A DNA stretch of 64,000 nucleotides from Rothia nasimurium (GTDB taxonomy: Bacteria > Actinomycetota > Actinomycetes > Actinomycetales > Micrococcaceae), in assembly GCF_004569295.1 (NCBI RefSeq), contig NZ_SPQC01000003.1, positions 1-64,000 on the forward strand, written 5' to 3'. The translations under genes and the position numbers were made by a program. Numbering within the stretch: the stretch's first letter is position 1; every line of letters begins with the position of its first letter. Shown here piece by piece: positions 37,467 through 46,773 of this stretch. A model generated the notes under the pieces. It was given only the letters and a program-made list of their open reading frames with translations, did not search any database and was not told where the DNA came from.

Positions 37467-38896
37467 TTGTTCTTAGCCTTCTCTTCAGCGCGGGCGGTGA
37501 GGGTCTGGCCGCGGTTCTTGCGGTGGACCAGCCACCAGCCTGCACCCAGCAGGGCGTACCAGACCGGCATGGCAATCAGGGCCTGGCGGGTGTCTTCGTA
37601 CATGAAGAGTAGCACGATGACGCCCACAAAGAAGGCGAGGACAGCGTAGCAGGTAAAGACGCCACCGGGCAGCTTGTAGGTGGATGCCTCGTGCAGCTGC
37701 GGGCGGGTCTTGCGGTACTTGAGGTAGGCAATCATAATCAGCGACCAGGTAACAACGGTCAGCACCGAAGCTACGGTAGTCACCAGGGTGAAGGCCGCGA
37801 TGAGGGAGTCACCCGAGTAGAGCAGAATCAGGCCCGAGAAGAGCAGCACGGTGGTCAGGAAGAGACCGTTGCGGGGCACGCCGCTCTTCGAGAGCTTGCC
37901 AAAGATGGCGGGGGCGCTACCGCTTTGGGCCAGGCCGTAAATCATACGGGAGGTCGAGAAGATACCCGAGTTAGCGGACGAGGTCGCACTGGTGAGCACC
38001 ACGAAGTTCACCAGGTGGGCGGCAAAGCCCAGACCCGCCAGGGTGAACATTTCGACGAAGGGGCTCTGGTTGGGGTCGATGTTGCGCCAGGGGGTGACCA
38101 TGAGAATTACGGCCAGGGTCAGCACGTAGAAGATGATGATACGGACCGGCACCGCGTTGATGGCGCGGGGCAGGGTCTTGGTGGGGTCCTTGGTTTCAGC
38201 GGCAGTGGTGCCAATCAGTTCAGCACCCAGGAAGGCAAAGATACCAATCTGGAAGGCTGCGAAAAAGCCGCTTGCGCCCATGGGGAAGAAGCCGCCGTCG
38301 CTCCAAAGATTTGCAACGGAGGCCTTATCACCGTTGGGGGAGGTAAAGCCAGCGATGACCATGACTAGGCCCACGATGATGAGAAGGACGATTGCCACGA
38401 TTTTGATGAGGGCAAACCAGAACTCGATTTCGCCGAAGTTCTTCACGCTGGGTAGGTTCAGAGCCAGCAACAGGCCGATCAGGCAGAGAGCTGGAATCCA
38501 AGCCGGAAGGTCGGGCCACCAGAAGTGGACGTAGCTGGTGATAGCAATAATATCTGCAACACCGATAACGACCCAGGTAAACCAGTAGGACCAGCCCATT
38601 AGGAAGCCAGCGCTGGGGCCCAGCAGGTCGGTGATGAAGTCGTTGAAGGTCTTGTAGTTGAGGTTTGACAGCAGCAGCTCACCCATGGCGCGGAGCACCA
38701 GGAAGATTACGGCACCGATGATGGCGTAGACCAGCAGCAGGGAGGGACCTGCGAGTGAGATGGTCTTGCCCGAGCCCATAAAGAGGCCAGTGCCGATAGC
38801 GCCACCGATGGCAATGAGCTGGATGTGACGGTTCGAAAGACCGCGTTGCAGGCCTTCTGCCGCCTGCGGTTCAGGTGTGTGCTCGGCTGTAGCCAT
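37463..38896 (-). CDS. cycA: D-serine/D-alanine/glycine transporter
   Basis: 477 aa from ATG 38896, with AAGGGGG upstream; the open frame to 39085 is not part of it. APC-superfamily permease with 12 helices. The first helix block (RHIQLIAIGGAIGTGLFMGS) and the middle (ELIGTTAAETKDP) closely follow the E. coli CycA sequence as I know it. It imports glycine, D-alanine, D-serine and related amino acids with protons. Single gene; convergent with the HNH nuclease gene. Confidence 0.93.
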   Translation of the reverse strand: MATAEHTPEPQAAEGLQRGLSNRHIQLIAIGGAIGTGLFMGSGKTISLAGPSLLLVYAIIGAVIFLVLRAMGELLLSNLNYKTFNDFITDLLGPSAGFLMGWSYWFTWVVIGVADIIAITSYVHFWWPDLPAWIPALCLIGLLLALNLPSVKNFGEIEFWFALIKIVAIVLLIIVGLVMVIAGFTSPNGDKASVANLWSDGGFFPMGASGFFAAFQIGIFAFLGAELIGTTAAETKDPTKTLPRAINAVPVRIIIFYVLTLAVILMVTPWRNIDPNQSPFVEMFTLAGLGFAAHLVNFVVLTSATSSANSGIFSTSRMIYGLAQSGSAPAIFGKLSKSGVPRNGLFLTTVLLFSGLILLYSGDSLIAAFTLVTTVASVLTVVTWSLIMIAYLKYRKTRPQLHEASTYKLPGGVFTCYAVLAFFVGVIVLLFMYEDTRQALIAMPVWYALLGAGWWLVHRKNRGQTLTARAEEKAKNN

Positions 38897-39183
38897 GAGC
38901 GCCCCCTTAGAAGAGTCAAAGACCTGCCGGGAACGAACACGGCCCCTCTTCTGCGGGGAGAGCAGGGATTGCATGCCTTTCCAGACCGGTATTTTGTTAT
39001 AGTTCAGGTCAAGTGTAGTCCTTCTAGCAGGGGTGTTTTTCCGTGCAGGGTTGCCCCGGGCCTCCGCTCGGCCGCTCTTTCCCACTGTTCAAGCCGCCAC
39101 CACCACGCTAGAATCTTTACACGGAAACAAAAATTTTCTCGGGTTGCCGTGCGATTCCGAGGCCCCTATCGACAGGATTTCTC
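38897..39183. promoter_or_regulatory. divergent cycA / DoxX-like promoter region
   Basis: 287 bp without a gene I can support. On the cycA side a small stem CCCC-GCAGAA-GGGG-type sits 47-66 bp before the start. I found no clear promoter boxes. Open frames here are out of frame with the neighbours and have no ribosome-binding sites. Confidence 0.3.
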
Positions 39184-39591
39184 ATGCCCAAGCTTTCAAA
39201 TGCAGCCCTCCGCCTGACTACCGGCGCCTTGGTCCTCAACTCAGGCATCGGCAAGCTCTCCATGGACGAGGCCACCTACGGTTACCTCAAGGGCATGGCT
39301 TCAGCCGGCGTGCCCCAGGTAGCCAAGCTCTCCGATAAGCAGTTCGGCAAGGCCCTTGCCGTCAGTGAAACCGCCCTGGGCGCAGCCCTGCTGACCCCTT
39401 TCGTTTCCCCCAAGCTGGCAGGCCTGGGCCTGACCGCTTTCTCAGGCGGTCTGCTGAGCATGTACTTCGGCATTGATTCCATGACTGAAAAGGACGGCAT
39501 CCGCCCCACTCAGGAGGGCACCGCCATGGCTAAGGACGTTGTTCTGCTCGGCGCAGGTCTGGCCCTACTCTTCTCAAGCAAGAAGAAGTAA
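39184..39591 (+). CDS. small DoxX-like membrane protein
   Basis: 135 aa with three to four hydrophobic segments; the first 20 residues (LSNAALRLTTGALVLNSGIGKL) and the glycine-rich helix GLGLTAFSGGLLSMYFGID fit the DoxX/DoxD-like superfamily, whose members affect redox or membrane functions. The tail ends in SSKKK. AGGA lies eight bases before the ATG. It is a single gene with a strong terminator. The family call is moderate; DUF-type membrane proteins of similar size exist in most Micrococcaceae. Confidence 0.7.
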   Translation: MPKLSNAALRLTTGALVLNSGIGKLSMDEATYGYLKGMASAGVPQVAKLSDKQFGKALAVSETALGAALLTPFVSPKLAGLGLTAFSGGLLSMYFGIDSMTEKDGIRPTQEGTAMAKDVVLLGAGLALLFSSKKK

Positions 39592-39612
39592 CCCCAAGCA
39601 ACTCCCTGTTTC

Positions 39613-39648
39613 ACCGCCCCGCTCCTTACTAGGAGCGGGGCGGTTTTC
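39613..39648 (+). terminator. intrinsic terminator after the DoxX-like gene
   Basis: 13-bp perfect stem (39613-39625 / 39632-39644), 6-nt loop, followed by TTT. Confidence 0.92.
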
Positions 39649-39742
39649 TATGTCTTAAATAAACCAACAGGAAGCAGGCTCATCATCAGCTGTGTGATAA
39701 ATTAACAAGCGCTAGACCATAGAGAAGGAAAAGGATAGACCC

Positions 39743-41434
39743 GTGGGCACCCTGCAAGAAGCACTCGACACAGCCAGCAGCTTCATCTGGGGCCCCTTCC
39801 TCCTACTGCCTCTGCTGATTGGCACCGGCATCTTCCTCACCATCCGCCTGGGCCTCATCCAGCTCAGGCTCTTCACCAAGGCCATGAGCCTGCAGTTCGG
39901 GTGCCGCTCCCGACAAGAAGGAGCCAAAGGCGAAATATCCTCCTTCCAGGCCATGAGCACAGCCCTAGGCGCCACCGTAGGCACCGGCAACATCGTTGGC
40001 GTAGCCCTCTCCCTCAGCATCGGCGGCCCCGGAGCTCTCTTCTGGATGTGGATTACCGCCATTTTCGGTATGGCCTCAAAATACACCGAGTGCTTCCTCG
40101 GCGTCCGCTTCCGCCACCGCGACAAAATGGGCGAGCTCACCGGCGGCCCCCAAGCCTACCTGCAACGAGGCATCCCCAACCGCTTCGGAAAATTCCTCGC
40201 TACCATGTTCGCTGTCTGCTGCGTCTTTGCTTGCTTCGGCATCGGAAACATGACCCAGGCAAACGCCATCTCAGCCAACCTAGAACACTCCTTCAACATT
40301 CCGCCCTACCTCACCGCAGGCGTCCTTGCCCTAGGAACAGCAGCAGCCCTACTCGGCGGCATCAAAACCGTCTCAAAGGTCACAGCCCTTTGCGTGCCCC
40401 TCATGATTCTGCTCTACCTGGGATTTGGGGCCTATATTGTGGCCGTCAACGCCCACATGCTCCCGGAGGCCTTTGCCATGATTATGCGAGGCGCCTTTAC
40501 CGGCGAGGGCGCCCTAGGCGGAGCCGTCGGCGCCGGAATGATTTTTGCCCTGCAGGTCGGCGCCCAGCGCTCGCTGTTCTCCAACGAGTCGGGCATGGGT
40601 ACCGCAGCCATTCCTGCAGCGGTGGCAACCACTTCCCGCCCCGTACGCCAGGGGCTAGCGTCCATGACTCAAACCTTTGTTGATACCATCGTGGTGATCT
40701 CAATGACGGGGTTCATTCTGCTCACAACGGGCGCTTGGCGGGGCGATGACCCGGCTACATCAACCTCGATTGCCTTTGCCACCGGTCTGCCCGGCAACTG
40801 GGGTGGCTACGTCGTTACCTTCTGCCTGGTGCTCCTGGGCTACTCCACCGTGCTCGGGTGGTCCTACTACGGCGAACGTGCCCTTGAGTCGCTCGGCGGG
40901 GGCGCCAAAGCCATCGTGGGCTATCGCATGATTTTTGCTCTTGTCTGCGGCCTGGGCGCTCTTGCACCGCTTACCCTGGTCTTTACCTTCTCAGATATCA
41001 TGAACGGCCTGATGGCTATCCCCAACTTCATCGGCCTACTGCTGCTCTCCGGTCTTGTAGCCCGCGAAACCAAGAAGTACCTCACCCACGACCCTAACTT
41101 TGAAGCGACCGTCGATAACATCGACAGCTTCATGTACGGCCATCTCGGCGGCCTGGACGCCCAAATCGACCATGAGGTTGACCTCTCCCAGAAGAACCCG
41201 GTTTTAGAACACCCCGATACCACCAGCCTCAAAATAATCACTGAAAAAATGATTGCCGATAATGCAGCCCAGAGTTCCCAGCCCCAGGTCTACAACGTCA
41301 CCCTCGAAGAGGTCAACACCGGCAGCATCCCCCTACAGACCGGTTCCCTGCCCATCATTCAGCAGGCAAAGCCCACTTTTGGCACCCCCACCGACCCGCG
41401 GGCCATCGATGACTCAGCGAGCAGCTCAAAATAA
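39743..41434 (+). CDS. sodium:alanine/glycine symporter (AGCS family)
   Basis: 563 aa from GTG 39743 (AAGGA 39727-39735 upstream). Membrane transporter of about 11 helices. AGCS landmarks: IRLGLIQLR, GTGNIVGVALSLSIGGPGALFWMW, SNESGMGTAAIPAA and WSYYGERALESL. It imports alanine or glycine with sodium. Residues 470-563 form a long hydrophilic C-terminal tail not seen in the second AGCS protein of this window (45121-46575), which is a paralogue. Substrate within the family is not decided. Confidence 0.93.
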   Translation: MGTLQEALDTASSFIWGPFLLLPLLIGTGIFLTIRLGLIQLRLFTKAMSLQFGCRSRQEGAKGEISSFQAMSTALGATVGTGNIVGVALSLSIGGPGALFWMWITAIFGMASKYTECFLGVRFRHRDKMGELTGGPQAYLQRGIPNRFGKFLATMFAVCCVFACFGIGNMTQANAISANLEHSFNIPPYLTAGVLALGTAAALLGGIKTVSKVTALCVPLMILLYLGFGAYIVAVNAHMLPEAFAMIMRGAFTGEGALGGAVGAGMIFALQVGAQRSLFSNESGMGTAAIPAAVATTSRPVRQGLASMTQTFVDTIVVISMTGFILLTTGAWRGDDPATSTSIAFATGLPGNWGGYVVTFCLVLLGYSTVLGWSYYGERALESLGGGAKAIVGYRMIFALVCGLGALAPLTLVFTFSDIMNGLMAIPNFIGLLLLSGLVARETKKYLTHDPNFEATVDNIDSFMYGHLGGLDAQIDHEVDLSQKNPVLEHPDTTSLKIITEKMIADNAAQSSQPQVYNVTLEEVNTGSIPLQTGSLPIIQQAKPTFGTPTDPRAIDDSASSSK

Positions 41435-41868
41435 TTTTTCGTATCCATCACACAAATTTGACTCATGAAGTAGCACAGATGGTTTTTAAAAATAAGCGCG
41501 AGGAGCCGTCCACCCGAAGGCTGTCTTTTTAAATTTCCCTTGATTCATCAAGCATTACTTCTTTTTGAAAAACATGAAAGCCGCTTCATCCCTTTGCATA
41601 TCTTCCCTATTTAGACAGGTCTGCGACACCATCTGCTCCTGGCGATAAATTTTCCAGCACAGAAGAACGCAATAGACCCTCCTGTCTCTTACATCGCGCG
41701 ACGTAAGCGCACCCAAAATACCGCTAAAATGGGGACAGGACTTTTCGCATTCTGAAAATATTCCGCAGAATACTCACGAAATAGCCCACAAAGCTCTCGC
41801 GGCCTCCCCCAAGGCTTACGAGCGCTACCCACTCGGTTTCGCACCTGTACTTAGAAGAGGACACACCC
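41435..41868. promoter_or_regulatory. AT-rich upstream region of the cholesterol-oxidase operon
   Basis: 434 bp without a supported gene. It is more AT-rich than its surroundings up to about 41760. It contains an interrupted palindrome CTTAC-A-TCGCGCGA-C-GTAAG (41688-41707, 18 of 20 positions symmetric) and a pair ATTCTG (41749-41754) / CAGAAT (41766-41771). These are candidate regulator sites. A 24-codon frame near 41574 is not convincing. Confidence 0.4.
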
Positions 41869-43473
41869 ATGTCATTTACCTCAAACCGTCGCTCAGCCCT
41901 GAAGCTGACCGCAGCTGCATCCGCCGCGTCCGCCCTGACCGCAGCAACCACCACTAACGCCCACGCCAACGGCCAGCAGCGTATCGCTATCATCGGTTCC
42001 GGCTACGGCGGCGCTGTAGCCGCCCGCGCCCTGACCGAAAAGGGCTACACCGTCGACATGATCGAGATGGGCGCCGACTGGGGCGACATGGCCCCCCAGT
42101 CCGACGGCTACGTCTTCGACCAGATGACCGACCCCACCAGCCGCTCCATGTGGTTTGAAAACCGCACCGACATGCCTCTGTCCAACATCGCAGGCTTCGA
42201 CTTCGTCAACCGCAGCATCACCCCCGGCGCCGGCGTCCTGGGTGTTGAGCGTTTCGCCAACATGAAGGTCTACGTAGGTAAGGGTGTCGGTGGTGGCTCC
42301 CTGGCCAACGGCGGTATGGCCGTCACCCCCGAGCGCTCCTACTTTGAGCAGGTCATGCCCATGGTAGACGCCGCAGAGATGTACTCCACCTACTTCCCCC
42401 GGGCCAATACCAATCTGGGTGTTACTGCACCCCCCAGCGACATCGTTGGTACCTCCAAGTGGTACTATTTCTCCCGCCTAGGGGCCTCCCAGGCCAAGAA
42501 AGCCGGTTTCCAGCATCGCTTCGTCCCCAACGTCTACGACTGGGACTATATGCGCCAGGAAAATTTCGAGCGAGTCGCTAAGTCTGCACTGGGAGGCCAG
42601 GTCATCTTCGGTAACGACCACGGCAAGAAGTCCCTGCCCAAGACCATCCTGGCCAAGGCCTTCGCCAGCGGCAAGGTCAACCTGACTACCATGACTGAGG
42701 TTACCTCCATCTCCCAGCGGTCCGACGGCAGCTTCAACCTGATTCTGCGCACCATCGACTTCAGCGGCAAGGTCCTCAGCGTTACCTCCCGCACCTACGA
42801 CCGAGTAGTCATGGCCGCCGGCTCGGTCGGCACCAACCGCCTGCTCCTCCGCGCCCAGGGCACCGGCACCATCAAGAACCTGCCCTCCACCCTGGGTAGC
42901 TCCTGGGGCCCCAACGGCAACATCATGGTAGCCCGCAACATGAACACCGCCACCGGCACCTACCAGTCCGGTATCCCCGCCATGGGCATCACCAACTGGG
43001 ATAACTCCACCAACTCCATCTTCGCCGAACTGGCCCCCTTCCCCGCCGGTGTAGACCTCCGTATCGGCCTCTACCTGGCCATCACCAACAACCCCAACTT
43101 CGGCAAGTTCACCTGGAACCCCAACACCCGCAACATCGACCTAGACTGGGACGCCGCCAAGGCAGCCCCCGGTGTTGCCGCAGCCAAGGCCTTCATGGAC
43201 AAGCTCAACGCAGCCAACCCCGGCACCTCCTACAACACCGGCCTCTTCCTGAACGGCAAGACCTTCGCCGACTACTTCACCTACCACCCCCTAGGCGGTG
43301 CGGTCCTGGGCGAAACCACCGACCTCAACGGTGAAGTTAAGGGCGTGCCCGGTCTCTTTGTCATGGACGGCTCCCTCATTCCCGGTAAGGTTGGTGTTAA
43401 CCCCTTCGTTACCATCACCGCGATTGCCGAACGGAACATGGACCGCCTGATTGCCGCAGGACGCTTCAACTAA
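41869..43473 (+). CDS. Tat-exported cholesterol-oxidase-like GMC flavoenzyme
   Basis: 534 aa. A twin-arginine signal (NRRSALKLTAAASAAS, ending in NAHA) opens it. The FAD motif GSGYGGAVAARAL follows at residues 44-56. The GMC signature is GGGSLANGGMAV, and the C-terminal block YHPLGGAVLGETTD ... MDGSLIPGKVGVNPF is that of class-I cholesterol oxidases. It should oxidise a sterol or other hydroxyl substrate outside the cell and produce H2O2. GAGGA lies about 15 bases before the ATG. The next gene, also Tat-exported, follows after 37 bp and shares one transcript; the substrate in this organism is not known. Confidence 0.9.
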   Translation: MSFTSNRRSALKLTAAASAASALTAATTTNAHANGQQRIAIIGSGYGGAVAARALTEKGYTVDMIEMGADWGDMAPQSDGYVFDQMTDPTSRSMWFENRTDMPLSNIAGFDFVNRSITPGAGVLGVERFANMKVYVGKGVGGGSLANGGMAVTPERSYFEQVMPMVDAAEMYSTYFPRANTNLGVTAPPSDIVGTSKWYYFSRLGASQAKKAGFQHRFVPNVYDWDYMRQENFERVAKSALGGQVIFGNDHGKKSLPKTILAKAFASGKVNLTTMTEVTSISQRSDGSFNLILRTIDFSGKVLSVTSRTYDRVVMAAGSVGTNRLLLRAQGTGTIKNLPSTLGSSWGPNGNIMVARNMNTATGTYQSGIPAMGITNWDNSTNSIFAELAPFPAGVDLRIGLYLAITNNPNFGKFTWNPNTRNIDLDWDAAKAAPGVAAAKAFMDKLNAANPGTSYNTGLFLNGKTFADYFTYHPLGGAVLGETTDLNGEVKGVPGLFVMDGSLIPGKVGVNPFVTITAIAERNMDRLIAAGRFN

Positions 43474-43510
43474 AACATCAGACACACACAAGGAACAGAA
43501 ACAGATAAGC

Positions 43511-44131
43511 ATGACTCTTAAAACCCAGCGTCGTACCATCGTCAAGGCTGGCCTCTGGTCTGCCCCGGCCGTCCTGGCCACCACCGCCGTCCCCGCCTAC
43601 GCCGCTAGTGCTCTCCCCGAGGGCGACACCGACCTGGCCATTGAGCTGGCCCAGCCCCTGATTGACTGGGACACTTTCGAGCCGGTCAAGAACGTTGGCA
43701 TCTACGTGGGCAAGGATGGCACTACCCCCCAGAGCTACGGCTCCCTGCCGGACAGCATGACCATCACCAACGTTGGCACCGTACCCGCTGTTAACCCCAG
43801 CGGTATCCTGCTAACCCAGATGAAGGACGTCCGCACCGACGTTAACTCCCTGGCCTCTATCGGCACCCAGGTCAACTCTGTGAACCCCCTGGTTACCTTC
43901 GCCTACACTGGCCAGGCCAACCCTAACGGCCCCACTTACGCCTGGGTTTACGCAGGCACCCTGGTCCCCGGCGCATCCGTCACCATTCCCCTGCGCTACT
44001 ACGTTGAGAAGCCCTTCTGGAATGTTGACTACGAACTTTTCGTAGCAGCTACCGTTATCGACGATAACCAGGGCGACTACGACGACAACTCTGAGCTCAT
44101 GGGTACCGTCACCGGTTTCCTGGCCTCCTAG
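43511..44131 (+). CDS. Tat-exported protein of unknown function, partner of the cholesterol-oxidase-like gene
   Basis: 206 aa from ATG 43511; the frame extends back to 43451 but that part overlaps the previous gene. Twin-arginine signal: QRRTIVKAGLWSAPAVLA, cleavage after PAYA. The mature part is mostly beta-strand with an Ig-like or DUF11-like pattern (MTITNVGTVPA, GASVTIPLRYYVE). No metal or catalytic motif is visible. Adjacent gene order and shared Tat export suggest it works with the flavoenzyme, perhaps as a binding or surface-attachment partner. I do not recognise a named family. Confidence 0.78.
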   Translation: MTLKTQRRTIVKAGLWSAPAVLATTAVPAYAASALPEGDTDLAIELAQPLIDWDTFEPVKNVGIYVGKDGTTPQSYGSLPDSMTITNVGTVPAVNPSGILLTQMKDVRTDVNSLASIGTQVNSVNPLVTFAYTGQANPNGPTYAWVYAGTLVPGASVTIPLRYYVEKPFWNVDYELFVAATVIDDNQGDYDDNSELMGTVTGFLAS

Positions 44132-44146
44132 AGTCTCTTCTTTTCG

Positions 44147-44182
44147 GCGGGGTATGAGCAGCTGCTTGCACCCCGCTTTTTC
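44147..44182 (+). terminator. terminator of the cholesterol-oxidase operon
   Basis: Stem GCGGGGT (44147-44153) / ACCCCGC (44170-44176), extra inner pairing, followed by TTTTT. Confidence 0.82.
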
Positions 44183-44201
44183 TTGCCCGGCCACCGCTAG
44201 A

Positions 44202-45032
44202 ATGAAAGCTATGGAAACCCACAAACAAAAAGCAGATCTGGCTGATAAGGCCGCCCGGGCGGCCGCCGGAGAAGACCTCTCGGCCCCCGTCCCCGAAAAA
44301 TTCCATCGCCAGCCCTATTCCTTTGTTCGCCGCGGAGACCGCCTGACCGCCCGCCGTCAGAAGGCCTGGGATACCTACGCCCCCACTCATGTGCTTGACC
44401 TGCCCCGCAACATCGGCGACACCTCGGTCGCTGAGGGCGCGGTCTTTGACCAGCAGACCCTGTACGGACGCACCGACGCCCCTCTCGTTGTTGAAATCGG
44501 CTCCGGCCTGGGCGAGGCCATCGTCAATCGTGCCACCCAGGTGCCCGAGGCTAACTTCCTGGCTGTTGAGGTCTATACCCCCGGTATCGCTGACCTGCTC
44601 CTGAAGATGGGGCAGGCCGGGGCCGAGAACGTGCGTGTAGCTCAAGCCAACGCCCCCGAGCTGCTCGATAACCTACTCGAAGAGTCTTCTGTTGATGAGC
44701 TCTGGGTCTTCTTCCCCGACCCCTGGCACAAGGCTCGCCACCACAAGCGTCGTCTGGTCTCCCCTGCCTTTGCAGATAAGGTAGCCCGGGTTCTCAAGCC
44801 CGGTGGTATCTGGCGTCTGGCCACCGACTGGGAAGAATATGCCCTGGTCATGCGCGAGGTACTTGATGCTCACCCCGAGTTCACCAATGCCCACGCCGGT
44901 GAAAACACCACCGAGGAAGACCCTGTTGGCGGCTGGGCCCCTCGCTGGGACGGACGCGTGGTTACCAGTTTCGAACGCAAGGCAGGTGAAGCGGGCCGCA
45001 GGGCCCACGACCTGACCTACATTCGTCGATAA
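44202..45032 (+). CDS. trmB: tRNA (guanine-46-N7)-methyltransferase
   Basis: About 276 aa from ATG 44202, or 273 from ATG 44211; neither has a strong ribosome-binding site. The open frame to 44154 is rejected because it overlaps the upstream terminator. SAM-binding motif VEIGSGLGEAI, then LAVEVYTPG, and the family signature DELWVFFPDPWHKARHHKRR. It methylates G46 of tRNA at N7. The N-terminal 60 residues are hydrophilic and variable, usual for actinobacterial TrmB. Convergent with the second AGCS gene. Confidence 0.95.
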   Translation: MKAMETHKQKADLADKAARAAAGEDLSAPVPEKFHRQPYSFVRRGDRLTARRQKAWDTYAPTHVLDLPRNIGDTSVAEGAVFDQQTLYGRTDAPLVVEIGSGLGEAIVNRATQVPEANFLAVEVYTPGIADLLLKMGQAGAENVRVAQANAPELLDNLLEESSVDELWVFFPDPWHKARHHKRRLVSPAFADKVARVLKPGGIWRLATDWEEYALVMREVLDAHPEFTNAHAGENTTEEDPVGGWAPRWDGRVVTSFERKAGEAGRRAHDLTYIRR

Positions 45033-45049
45033 AAATCCGTTAGCTGTGT

Positions 45050-45103
45050 AAAAGAGGCGGGTACCCGCACACCTATGGGATGCGGCGGATACCCGCCTCT
45101 TTT
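45050..45103. terminator. bidirectional terminator between trmB and the second AGCS gene
   Basis: Outer 14-bp stem AAAAGAGGCGGGTA (45050-45063) / TACCCGCCTCTTTT (45090-45103) with an imperfect inner part. A-run on one side, T-run on the other. Confidence 0.9.
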
Positions 45104-45120
45104 ATACGCTGAGGGTTTTC

Positions 45121-46575
45121 TTACTGCCCCGTTTTCTCGTAGGAGTCAATCGCTCCGGGGTGCCCCTGCATAAAGGCGTCAATCTCGGCCTTAGATGCGG
45201 TGAGCTTGGGGTCGTTGGCCAGGTAGTACTTGGTTTCCCTCACGATTAGCCCCGTCATAAGGAGCAGGCCAATCAGGTTAGGAATGGCCATGAGCCCGTT
45301 GGCGATGTCTGAGAAGGTCCAGGCCACGGTGAGTTCCATGGTGCAACCGAAGTAGACAATCACCGCGAAGAAAAGGCGGTAGGGGGTAACGCCGCGGCGG
45401 CCGAAGAGACGCTCGATGTTGCGTTCGCCGTAGTAGGCCCAGCCCAGAATGGTGGAGTAGGCGAACATGACCAGGCCAATGGTCACGATCCAGCTTCCCG
45501 CAGGGCCAATCACCGAGGCGAAGGCCTGGCTGGTCATCACGGAAGCAGAGATTTGCTCGCCGCTTACAGGGTCGCTGGCATGCCAGATACCGGTGACAAC
45601 CAGCACCAGGCCGGTACAGGAGACCACGATGATGGTGTCGATGAAGGTCTGGGTCATCGATACCATGCCCTGGCGCACCGGGTGGGTGGTTTGGGCGGCT
45701 GATGCGGCGATAGCGGCAGAGCCCATGCCAGATTCGTTGGAGAAAATACCGCGGGCGACGCCGTACTGCACTGCATACATGAGGGTGGAACCTACAAAGC
45801 CACCGACCGCGGAGGATCCGGTGAAGGCGTCCGCAAAAATCTGGCCGAAGGCCGCGGGCAGGTCAGCGGCGTGCACACCCAGAATATAGAGGGCCCCGCC
45901 CACGTAGAAGAGAATCATGACCGGCACGAAGGCGCTGGTCACCCGCCCGATAGATTTGATACCGCCCATCAGCACGAAGAGGGTGATGAGAGCCAGCACG
46001 ATGCCGGTGAGGGCTGCGGGCAGGTGGAAGGTGTCTTCAAGGTTGTGGGCGATGGAGTTTCCCTGGGCAGTATTACCGATGCCGAAGGACGCCAGCACGG
46101 CGGCTACCGCGAAGAAGAGGGCTAGGAATTTACCCAGGGGGCCCTTGATACCGCGCTGGAGGTAGTACTGGGGGCCGCCCGATACTTCCCCCTTGGCATC
46201 TGTGGTGCGGTAGCGCACGCCCAGGAAGGCTTCGGAGTACTTGGAGGCCATACCGAAAATGGCGGTGACCCACATCCAGAAGAGAGCACCGGGGCCACCG
46301 ATAGAAATCGCGGTGGCAACGCCGACGATATTACCGGTGCCAACCGTCGCGGCTAGGGCGGTGGTGAGGGACTGGAACTGGGAGATGTCGCCGCCGGTGG
46401 CGCCGTCGTCCTTGCGTTCAAAGAAGGCTAGACGGTTAGCGACAAGTAGTTTGGTGAGCTGGATAAAGCCCAGCCTCACCGTCAGGTAGATACCGGTGCC
46501 AAGAAGCAACGGTATCAGCACAAAGGGCCCCCAGATGAGGGAGCTAATAGCGCTCAAGACGTCTTGAAAGGTCAT
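45121..46575 (-). CDS. sodium:alanine/glycine symporter (AGCS family), second copy
   Basis: 484 aa from ATG 46575 with AAGGA seven bases upstream; the open frame to 46677 adds an implausible N-terminus. Landmarks: VRLGFIQLTK, GTGNIVGVATAISIGGPGALFWMW, SNESGMGSAAIAASAA and GWAYYGERNIERL. It is a clear paralogue of the protein at 39743-41434 but lacks that one's long C-terminal tail. It is opposite in orientation. Two AGCS genes 4 kb apart suggest different substrate preference or expression, not redundancy. Confidence 0.93.
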   Translation of the reverse strand: MTFQDVLSAISSLIWGPFVLIPLLLGTGIYLTVRLGFIQLTKLLVANRLAFFERKDDGATGGDISQFQSLTTALAATVGTGNIVGVATAISIGGPGALFWMWVTAIFGMASKYSEAFLGVRYRTTDAKGEVSGGPQYYLQRGIKGPLGKFLALFFAVAAVLASFGIGNTAQGNSIAHNLEDTFHLPAALTGIVLALITLFVLMGGIKSIGRVTSAFVPVMILFYVGGALYILGVHAADLPAAFGQIFADAFTGSSAVGGFVGSTLMYAVQYGVARGIFSNESGMGSAAIAASAAQTTHPVRQGMVSMTQTFIDTIIVVSCTGLVLVVTGIWHASDPVSGEQISASVMTSQAFASVIGPAGSWIVTIGLVMFAYSTILGWAYYGERNIERLFGRRGVTPYRLFFAVIVYFGCTMELTVAWTFSDIANGLMAIPNLIGLLLMTGLIVRETKYYLANDPKLTASKAEIDAFMQGHPGAIDSYEKTGQ

Positions 46576-46773
46576 GTGGTGTCCTTGATACAGGTCGCTG
46601 CGGGCGAGGGAGCACCGCAGCTGCGTGATGAATAAGGACGCCCCGCCGCAGGCGTGTGCACTGCGGTGGGGCGCCATTCAACTATAGCGACTCAAGGACA
46701 GGAAGACCTATATCGTCTTACCCTGTGTACCTGCTGACTAGCCGGTATTCTCTACATCTTACTGGCGGCGTCC

